A stretch of 64,000 nucleotides of DNA. It comes from CAYFPX01 sp964519895 (lineage in GTDB: Bacteria; Myxococcota_A; UBA796; CAJQPC01). Position 1 is the stretch's first letter; the number at the start of each line of letters is the position of its first letter. The position numbers and the translations under genes were made by a program. Positions 58,365 through 64,000 of this stretch are shown here, in pieces. The notes under the pieces were generated by a model. It was not told the DNA's origin and did not search any database. It was given only the letters and a program-made list of their open reading frames with translations. The stretch spans positions 1 to 64,000 of the forward strand of contig CAZFLE010000014.1 in assembly GCA_964519895.1 (NCBI GenBank). The letters are read 5' to 3'.

Positions 58365-58418
58365 GGGGCCAAGCTACCACGCCCTCCCACCAGCCCCCGA
58401 TCGCCCAACCCCAACTTG

Positions 58419-58434
58419 ACTGACACCTGTTAGT
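58419..58434. promoter_or_regulatory. Candidate TetR/MarR-type operator
   Basis: ACTGACACCTGTTAGT is a 16-bp inverted repeat of the form ACTnACAnnTGTnAGT in the divergent region between the caspase-pentapeptide gene and the DUF1592 gene. The regulator is not in the window; the local AT-rich context fits a promoter. Confidence 0.4.
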
Positions 58435-58490
58435 GAATGCGGCCACACTTCCCCTCCCCTCTGGTCCAAGATGTGCCCGTGCCCGTTCCA

Positions 58491-60101
58491 ATGCCCATCG
58501 CTGCCGCTCTGTGGCTCTCGCTGGGTGCCTGCGACGGCCGCTCGTCGGGCACGGACACGGCGGTGGATCGGGACCATGGCGACCCACCGGCGACCCAGGC
58601 ACCCGAGCCCACCCTGCGGCGGCTGACCTGGGCCCAGTACCTCCAGACCCTCCAGGACCTGCTGGGCGATGACCTGGCCATGCCCACCCGCCTGGAGCCG
58701 GACAGCCGCATCGACGGGCTGCCGAGCGTCGGGGCCACCGTGATGAGCGTGAGCGCCTGGGGCGTCGAGCGCTACGAGGACGCGGCTTTGTCGTTGGCCG
58801 AGCAGGCCCTGGTCGACGACCGCATGCTGCCGTGCACGCCCGCGTCGGACACCGACCCGGACTGTGCCCAGGACTTCGTCGACACCTGGGGGGTGCGGTT
58901 CTACCGCCGGCCGCTCACCGACGACGAGTCCGCCCGGCTGGTGGACCTGATCGGCCTGGTCGGGGCGGCCGAAGGCGACTTCCGGGCCGGGGCGACCTAT
59001 GGGCTGGCAGCCATGCTCCAGTCCCCGTACTTCCTGTACCGGGTGGAGCTCGGCACCGCCGATCCCGACGACCCGGCGACCCGCTGGCTCGACGACCACG
59101 AGCTGGCCACCCGGCTGAGCTACCTGCTCTGGAACACCACCCCCGACGACACCCTGCTGGCCGCCGCGGCCGCCGGCGAGTTGTCGACCCCAGAAGGGCT
59201 GTCCGCACAAGCCACCCGCCTGCTCGAGGACCCGCGGGCCGAGCAGGGTGTGCGCAACCTGTTCACGGAGATCCTCCACCTGGACGAGCTGGACGACCTG
59301 TCCAAGGACCCCACCGTCTTCACCCACGCCAGCGCCGAGCTGGGGCCGATGGCCCGGGAAGAGACCCTGCTGGGCATCGTGGATCTCATCCTGACCCAGG
59401 ACGGCGACTACCGGGACCTGTACACGACCCGCGACACCTGGGTCGATCGCTCCCTGGCCGCGCTCTACAACGTGCCCGCCCCGACCATGGACGGCTTCGG
59501 ACCGGTCCGGCTGGACCCGGAAGATGGCCGCCGCGGGTACCTGGGCCAGGCCAGCTTCCTGGCCTTGAACGCCCACCTGACCAGCACCTCGGCCACCCTC
59601 CGGGGCAAGTTCATCCAGGAAGTGGTCTTGTGTCACACCATCCCGCCGCCGCCGAGCGGGGTGGACACGTCCATCCCCGAGCCCGACGCGGACAGCCCCA
59701 CCCTGCGGGAGCGCATCCAGTCCCACCTCGAGGACCCGGCCTGCGCAACGTGTCACGAGCTGACGGACCTGATCGGGCTCGGGTTCGAGAATTTCGACGG
59801 GGTGGGCCGCTGGCGGGACACCGAGAACGGCGCCACCATCGACGCCAGCGGCGACCTGGAGGGCGAGTCCTTCAGCGACGCCTGGGACTTCGCGGGGGTC
59901 CTGCGCAGCCACCCGGACCTGGGCGGGTGCCTGACCGAACACGTGTGGGGCGTCGGCACCGGCCACGTGCCCACCTACGAAGAGCTGGCCCTGGCGGAGT
60001 GGCTGGGCGACGAGCTGACGGTCTACGACCACAGCGTGCAGCGGCTGCTGTTGGCTGCGGTCACCAGCGACGGCTTCCGCCGCACGGGGGCGATTCAGTG
60101 A
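58491..60101 (+). CDS. DUF1592-type lipoprotein with haem c motif
   Basis: About 536-aa lipoprotein with the usual Planctomycete/Myxococcota DUF1587-1592-1588-1585 layout: RRLTWAQYLQTLQDLLG at the N-terminus, YRRPLTDDESARLVDL, TRLSYLLWNTTPDD (DUF1592), TSTSATLRGKFIQEVVLC (DUF1588) and CATCHELTDLIGLGFENFDG with a CxxCH haem-type site (DUF1585). ATG 58491 gives the signal MPIAAALWLSLGA|C; an upstream in-frame ATG (58437) would add 18 non-signal residues. Function is unknown, though these proteins co-occur with DUF1552 proteins and are suggested to act in periplasmic redox chemistry. GTGA overlap with the DUF1552 gene makes the usual pair. Confidence 0.85.
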   Translation: MPIAAALWLSLGACDGRSSGTDTAVDRDHGDPPATQAPEPTLRRLTWAQYLQTLQDLLGDDLAMPTRLEPDSRIDGLPSVGATVMSVSAWGVERYEDAALSLAEQALVDDRMLPCTPASDTDPDCAQDFVDTWGVRFYRRPLTDDESARLVDLIGLVGAAEGDFRAGATYGLAAMLQSPYFLYRVELGTADPDDPATRWLDDHELATRLSYLLWNTTPDDTLLAAAAAGELSTPEGLSAQATRLLEDPRAEQGVRNLFTEILHLDELDDLSKDPTVFTHASAELGPMAREETLLGIVDLILTQDGDYRDLYTTRDTWVDRSLAALYNVPAPTMDGFGPVRLDPEDGRRGYLGQASFLALNAHLTSTSATLRGKFIQEVVLCHTIPPPPSGVDTSIPEPDADSPTLRERIQSHLEDPACATCHELTDLIGLGFENFDGVGRWRDTENGATIDASGDLEGESFSDAWDFAGVLRSHPDLGGCLTEHVWGVGTGHVPTYEELALAEWLGDELTVYDHSVQRLLLAAVTSDGFRRTGAIQ

Positions 60102-61471
60102 AGCGCCACTTCCCCAAGCGTCGACGCCTCACACCACCGGGCGTGGCCCAGGCCCCACGGGCTGGCACGAGCCGCCGGACCGTCCTGCGCGGCCTGCTCG
60201 CCGGTGCACCGGTGGCTCTGACCCTGCCGTGGCTCGAGAGCTTCGGTCCGGGGGTGGCCCACGCCGCTGACACCGGCTTCCCCAAGCGCTTCGTGCTGTG
60301 GTTCTGGGGCAATGGCAACCGGCCCGAGGTCTGGCGCCCCACCGACGAGGGCGAGATCTGGACGCTGACGGACCAGCTCGCCCCGCTCGCGGCGCTTCAG
60401 CAGAAACTGTCGGTCGTGACCGGCTACGCCGTCAAGGTCGAGAACGTCATCCCCCACGGCTCGGGCATGGCCGGGCTCCTGACGGGCCTCCAGGCCGACG
60501 GCGACGACGACGACTGGACCGTGGCCGGCCCCACCTTCGACCAGCTCCTGGCCCAACAGATCGGCGACGACACGGTCTACCGTTCGCTCAACCTGGGGGT
60601 CGCCAGCGACGAGTCGGTGAGCTACTCCGGCGCCAACGCCCACAACCCGGCGGACTCCGACCCGTTCACCGTCTACGACATGCTGTTCGGGGCCACCTTT
60701 CGGGAGCCCGGCGAGGAAGGCCTGGTCGACCCGGGTCTCGGCTACCGGCGCAGCGTGCTCGATGCAGTGCTCCAGGACCTGAACAGCCTGAACAACCGGG
60801 TCAGCGCCGCGGACCAGATCCGCCTCGAGGCCCACTCAGACGCCGTGCGCGAGCTGGAGCTCAGGCTGGCCCGGCTCGAGGAGAACCCCGCTTCCTTCGA
60901 GGCCTGCACCTACCCCACCGTGCCCGACGCGGACTACCCGGACATCGAGGGCCGTCCACAGCTGGAGGCTCGGAACCTGGCGATGGCCGAGCTGGCGGCG
61001 ATGGCGCTGGCCTGCGACCAGACACGGGTCATGTCCTACACGTTCAGCCAGCCGCTCTACAACGGCCTGTACCAAGACGTCGAGGATGGGCACCACAACC
61101 TGACCCACGACGAGCCGGGCGATCAGCCCCAGGTCGAGAGCATCGCCACCCAGGTGATGACCGGTCTGGCCGACTTCCTGGGGGCGCTCGACGCCATCGA
61201 CGAGGGCGACGGCACCCTGCTGGACCACACCCTGGTCATGGCGTGCAGCGAGACCAGCGAGGGCCAGACCCACAGCCTGGAGGAGATCCCGCTGATCTTC
61301 GCCGGGGGCGCCTCGGGTGGCGTCGCGATGGGTCGGCACGTGCGCTCCTGGACCCAGGAGAACGTCAACAAGGCCCTGCTCAGCGCCCTGCGCGGCATGG
61401 ACCTGACCCTGACCTCGCTGGGAAGCGACGACACGTACACCGAGGACGGCGTCTCGGAGCTCGAAGGATGA
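60098..61471 (+). CDS. DUF1552 family protein, Tat-exported
   Basis: 457-aa protein with a twin-arginine signal SRRTVLRGLLAGAPVALTLP, implying export folded, possibly with a cofactor. The mature part matches DUF1552: FVLWFWGNGNRPEVWRP, SVVTGYAVKVENVIPHGSG, DQLLAQQIGDDTVYRSLNLG, ADQIRLEAHSDAVRELELRL and GDGTLLDHTLVMACSETSEG. That family shares features with the DUF1501/alkaline-phosphatase-like group, but the catalytic role is unproven. GTG start overlaps the DUF1592 gene and the stop overlaps the next lipoprotein gene, so three proteins form one unit. Confidence 0.85.
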   Translation: MKRHFPKRRRLTPPGVAQAPRAGTSRRTVLRGLLAGAPVALTLPWLESFGPGVAHAADTGFPKRFVLWFWGNGNRPEVWRPTDEGEIWTLTDQLAPLAALQQKLSVVTGYAVKVENVIPHGSGMAGLLTGLQADGDDDDWTVAGPTFDQLLAQQIGDDTVYRSLNLGVASDESVSYSGANAHNPADSDPFTVYDMLFGATFREPGEEGLVDPGLGYRRSVLDAVLQDLNSLNNRVSAADQIRLEAHSDAVRELELRLARLEENPASFEACTYPTVPDADYPDIEGRPQLEARNLAMAELAAMALACDQTRVMSYTFSQPLYNGLYQDVEDGHHNLTHDEPGDQPQVESIATQVMTGLADFLGALDAIDEGDGTLLDHTLVMACSETSEGQTHSLEEIPLIFAGGASGGVAMGRHVRSWTQENVNKALLSALRGMDLTLTSLGSDDTYTEDGVSELEG

Positions 61472-62298
61472 GCTGGGTGCTGTTGGCCCTGCTCGGCTGC
61501 ACCGGCGACGAGCAGGTCGCCGAGAGCTGCGGCGACCCGGCCGACGTGCACACCGTGGTCATCAGCGCCCTCACCTTTGGCCGCACTCTGGACGACGGCA
61601 CGACCTGGGGCTTCGACCTGGACGGGCGCGTCAGCGACAGCTCGGACTGGGAGGGCTGCTACCGCCAGGACCAGATCAGCCCAGAGGGCGTCGAGGGCAT
61701 CGACAGCGCCTTCACGGTCCTGGTGCCGGCCCTCGAGGCCACGGAAGGCGCCGCGGTCGAAGGCCTGATCGCCGACAGCATCGTGAACGGGGAGCTGATC
61801 CTGTTGCTCGAACTCACCGGCGTCGACGACCTGTCCAACGACGACTGTGTCGACGCCACCCTCTACCGCGGCGACGGCACGCCGCTCGTGGGCACCGACG
61901 GCCACATCCTGGACGGGCAGACCTTTGGGGTGTCCGAGACCGTGGCGCCTGTGACCGGTCGCGGGAGCATCGTCGACGGCCAGGTCACGGTGCGCGACAT
62001 CTCGGTGTCCCTGCCGCTCCAGATCCTGGACGCCGAGCTGGTGCTGACCATGCACGACGCCGCCATCCGGGCCGATCTCTACAGCGACGGCACGGCCTCG
62101 GGCTACCTCGCAGGCGCGGTGCCGACCCACGAGATCACCGACATCGCCTACGAGGAAGACGTCGACTCCCTGGCCGAGATCATCGAGGGCCTGGTGAACC
62201 TGAGCGCGGACCTGGATCCCGACGATCTGGGGGTCTGCCAGTCCCTGTCGGTCACCCTGGAGTACGAGGCCATCCCGGCCTGGGTCCTGGTCGAGTAG
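61468..62298 (+). CDS. Lipoprotein of unknown function
   Basis: 276-aa lipoprotein; signal MSWVLLALLG|C, 10 residues, no basic residue. The mature protein is acidic and beta-rich with four cysteines (AESCGDPADVH, EGCYRQD, NDDCVDATL, GVCQSLSV), for example RTLDDGTTWGFDLDGRVSDS and DAELVLTMHDAAIRADLYSD, and no catalytic motif. It completes the DUF1592-DUF1552-lipoprotein operon through an ATGA overlap, a recurrent arrangement in Myxococcota where the third gene is a small lipoprotein. Probably an accessory or substrate-binding component. Confidence 0.7.
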   Translation: MSWVLLALLGCTGDEQVAESCGDPADVHTVVISALTFGRTLDDGTTWGFDLDGRVSDSSDWEGCYRQDQISPEGVEGIDSAFTVLVPALEATEGAAVEGLIADSIVNGELILLLELTGVDDLSNDDCVDATLYRGDGTPLVGTDGHILDGQTFGVSETVAPVTGRGSIVDGQVTVRDISVSLPLQILDAELVLTMHDAAIRADLYSDGTASGYLAGAVPTHEITDIAYEEDVDSLAEIIEGLVNLSADLDPDDLGVCQSLSVTLEYEAIPAWVLVE

Positions 62299-62302
62299 CG
62301 CT

Positions 62303-62704
62303 GTGAGGCGCCGCTGCCCCTGCAGGTCCGGCCGCCAGTATCGTCGCTGTTGTGAGCCCTGGCACCAGGGCACGCCCGCTCCCTCTGCCGAAGCCCTGAT
62401 GCGGAGCCGCTTCGCCGCCTACGCACTGGGACTCGTGGACTACATCCAGCGCACCACCCACCCGGACGGGCCCCACCACCAGGACGACCGAGACGTCTGG
62501 GCCGCCAGCATCCTCGCGTTCTCCCAGGGCACCCGGTTCCAGACCCTGGTGATCTCGGAGCACAGCCAACAGGGAGACCGGGCCTGGGTCACGTTCCGCG
62601 CGGGCCTGAGCCAAGCCGGCCAGGACGCCTCCTTCACCGAGCGCAGCGGGTTCGAGCGGGTCGACGGCGCATGGCTCTACCGGGACGGCGAGCCGATCCT
62701 CTGA
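62303..62704 (+). CDS. YchJ-like protein with SEC-C zinc motif
   Basis: 133-aa cytosolic protein of the UPF0225/YchJ family. The N-terminal SEC-C motif CPCRSGRQYRRCC (~res 6-18) binds zinc; the remainder is an NTF2-like fold (LMRSRFAAYALGLVDYIQRT, AWVTFRAGL, FTERSGFERVDGAWLYRDGE). Length is a little under the usual ~150 aa. The molecular role of YchJ proteins is unknown. GTG start 4 bp after the lipoprotein stop; co-transcription is likely but a functional link is not evident. Confidence 0.85.
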   Translation: MRRRCPCRSGRQYRRCCEPWHQGTPAPSAEALMRSRFAAYALGLVDYIQRTTHPDGPHHQDDRDVWAASILAFSQGTRFQTLVISEHSQQGDRAWVTFRAGLSQAGQDASFTERSGFERVDGAWLYRDGEPIL

Positions 62705-62772
62705 CCGGGGTCAACTCACCGGGCGGGCCTGCCGATCTCTGGTCTGACCCTCACGGACACCAGGAGCCCGCC

Positions 62773-62940
62773 ATGAGCATGACCAAAGACGACTGGATCA
62801 AGGTCTTCGCCAGCTGCGGCGGCCTGGTGTCGGGCTTCCTGTTCGCCATGGTGGTCTGGGACACCTTTGATCCCCCGGTCTCAGCACCCGCCGTCAGCGC
62901 CATGACCGCTCCTGCCCCGGACCTGCTGCCCGAAGGCTGA
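62773..62940 (+). CDS. Small single-pass membrane protein
   Basis: 55-aa protein: MSMTKDDWIKVFASCGGLVS, then hydrophobic GFLFAMVVWDTF and a Pro/Ala tail. ATG 62773 has AGGAG seven nt upstream. A single helix at residues ~11-30 predicts an inner-membrane miniprotein. No family recognised. It stands between the YchJ-like gene and a secreted protein gene, with 68 bp and 95 bp gaps that hold nothing else I can support beyond a short GGGCC/GGCCC hairpin near 62987. Confidence 0.5.
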   Translation: MSMTKDDWIKVFASCGGLVSGFLFAMVVWDTFDPPVSAPAVSAMTAPAPDLLPEG

Positions 62941-63035
62941 ACGGACAGCGCCGATCCCGGAACGTCACCAGATGTCCCTCCCCTGAAGGGCCCACCGGCC
63001 CCAGCGTCACTGAGTCCGTGACCCTGGGAGCTGTG

Positions 63036-63599
63036 ATGACCCCTCTCTCCAACCGCTTGAGCACGCTGATCGTGGTGCCGGCCCTGGCCGTGTCGGCCGT
63101 GGCCTCGGCACGCACCCTGGACCTGGGCAGCGACGACGACACCCTGCAGATGTCGGTGCTGGGCCTGAGCGAACACGGTGCCCCCGTGCACGCGAACTTC
63201 GGTCCCTACGACGTCGAGATCGACGGCGTGGACACCGACCGCTTCCACTTCGAGCTCCAGCGGGCCGAGGAGCCCACCTGGATCGGCGCTTGTGCCATGG
63301 GGGCCGGCGACCAGCTGCTCTGCAGCTTCTACAGCCCGACCCTGGACGCTCACGGCTTCCTTGCGGTGGATGACCGGGACGATGGGCTGACCCTGGGCAC
63401 CCTGCAGGGCCCCGACGTGGACCTGGGCGTGCGAACCGACCGGGCGGGCTGGACGCTCCAGGATGACCAAGGGGCCATCGGCGGTGTGTCCCTGAGGGGT
63501 CGGGACCAGATCTGGTTCGACCGTCAGGGGGACCTGGAGACACAGCCCCTGCTCGCAGCGGCAGCGGGCGCGCTGTGGGTCTACGACGAGGTCCGCTGA
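63036..63599 (+). CDS. Secreted hypothetical protein
   Basis: 187-aa exported protein; signal TPLSNRLSTLIVVPALAVSA with cleavage near VASA|RT. ATG 63036 is preceded by GGGAG (5 nt) and is preferred to GTG 63018. The mature chain is acidic and beta-rich with repeated short strands (DLGSDDDTLQMSVLGLSE, GPYDVEIDGVDTDRFHFELQ) and one Cys pair (IGACAMGAGDQLLCS). No known domain. It converges on the partial gene at the right edge with 15 bp between stops. Confidence 0.6.
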   Translation: MTPLSNRLSTLIVVPALAVSAVASARTLDLGSDDDTLQMSVLGLSEHGAPVHANFGPYDVEIDGVDTDRFHFELQRAEEPTWIGACAMGAGDQLLCSFYSPTLDAHGFLAVDDRDDGLTLGTLQGPDVDLGVRTDRAGWTLQDDQGAIGGVSLRGRDQIWFDRQGDLETQPLLAAAAGALWVYDEVR

Positions 63600-63614
63600 T
63601 CGGCGCTGGGGCCC

Positions 63615-64000
63615 TCAGGGCACGGGCGGGGCCCACACGGTGTCGTTCACGCTCACCCGGACCACCCCCCAGCGGTAGGCGTCGGTGGTGCTGGAGTCCC
63701 CGAGCAGCAGCATGATCGCCGACGTGACCTCGTCCTTGGGCATGCCGCCGTCGTGGGTGCTGAAGTCGACCAGACAGGCCGCGGGGTACGCGTCGACCAC
63801 CGCGGTGAGGGGTCGGCCGGTGCCGTCCAGGTGACCCGGCAACAGGTCGTCCAGGCCGCCGACAGCCTTCCAGTGGGGACCCGCGGCTTCCAGCGTGTAG
63901 CGAGGCCAGCCGTCGTCGGTCGCCACGGGATCGCCCAGGGTCTGCTCGTCGACCACCAGCACGCGCACGTCGGTCCCGTCGCAGGCCAGGTCCAGCTGGA
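63615..64000 (-). CDS. Partial hypothetical protein, 5' end outside window
   Basis: About 127 C-terminal residues are visible and the frame stays open to the right edge (QLDLACDGTDVRVLVVDEQT), so the start is missing. Features: WPRYTLEAAGPHWKAVGGLD, ACLVDFSTHDGGMPKDEVTS and the end VSVNDTVWAPPVP, beta-rich with two cysteines; probably a secreted or lipoprotein. Not recognised. Confidence 0.5.
   Translation of the reverse strand, partial: QLDLACDGTDVRVLVVDEQTLGDPVATDDGWPRYTLEAAGPHWKAVGGLDDLLPGHLDGTGRPLTAVVDAYPAACLVDFSTHDGGMPKDEVTSAIMLLLGDSSTTDAYRWGVVRVSVNDTVWAPPVP

Noticed and set aside
1..64000. CRISPR array, tRNA/rRNA genes, prophage, transposase or antibiotic-type biosynthetic cluster
   Set aside because: No regularly spaced repeats, no cloverleaf or rRNA-like stretches, no integrase/transposase motifs or terminal repeats, and no PKS/NRPS domains were seen on either strand.

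Overview
The window is about 70% G+C (by eye) and looks like a chromosomal segment of a predatory or social-type Myxococcota (old 'Deltaproteobacteria'). Pointers: several Ser/Thr kinases and pseudokinases, secreted caspase-like proteases, MopE-like/FG-GAP lipoproteins, DUF1592/DUF1552 protein pairs, many lipoproteins, a sigma-54 activator, and long runs of genes joined by 4-nt ATGA/GTGA overlaps. I found no rRNA, tRNA, CRISPR array, prophage or insertion sequence. All names come from reading motifs; no database search was run.

Layout. 0-6.4 kb: secreted proteins, an extracytoplasmic PEP/pyruvate-binding lipoprotein, an SDR-metallophosphoesterase pair with degenerate active sites, and a PilZ-like protein behind a nested inverted repeat. 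6.4-15.7 kb: aldehyde dehydrogenase under a TetR-type operator, alpha/beta hydrolase lipoprotein, CDP-alcohol phosphatidyltransferase, a 1026-aa kinase-NTPase-TPR regulator, small membrane proteins and an HNH protein. 15.7-22.6 kb (minus strand): a five-gene operon of MscS channel, Ser/Thr kinase, TPR-like secreted protein, MopE/FG-GAP lipoprotein and sigma-54 activator.

22.8-30.2 kb: a catabolic island. A KstR-like TetR gene is coupled to a KshA-like Rieske oxygenase. It diverges from five fully overlapping genes: enoyl-CoA hydratase, NMO-type flavoprotein, SDR and two acyl-CoA dehydrogenases, the second lacking the catalytic-base motif. Three copies of TnnAACnnGTTnnA lie between the divergent units and a fourth precedes the aldehyde dehydrogenase at 6.4 kb, so these genes probably form one regulon for steroid-like ring compounds.

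30.2-45 kb: two truncated convergent genes, an MBL-like protein, a gene remnant, a divergent pair of secreted caspase-like proteins with EF-hand-like loops, a MopE/FG-GAP lipoprotein, lipoproteins, an outer-membrane barrel candidate and c-type cytochrome proteins.

45-58.4 kb: the most unusual part, an envelope cassette. Two L,D-transpeptidases, a pseudokinase, a transmembrane Ser/Thr kinase, a secreted VanX-type D,D-dipeptidase with a ~500-aa N-terminal region, a tail-anchored protein, a second membrane pseudokinase and a caspase/pentapeptide-repeat protein lie together. Both L,D-transpeptidases, the kinase and the second pseudokinase carry the same ~140-aa cysteine-containing discoidin-like (NADase-type glycan-binding-like) module outside the membrane. 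My inference is a peptidoglycan remodelling system with its own sensor kinases.

58.4-64 kb: DUF1592/DUF1552/lipoprotein operon, YchJ-like SEC-C protein, small membrane protein and secreted proteins. Across the window, signal peptides are often only 8-14 residues with no basic residue, although several of these starts have good Shine-Dalgarno sequences.
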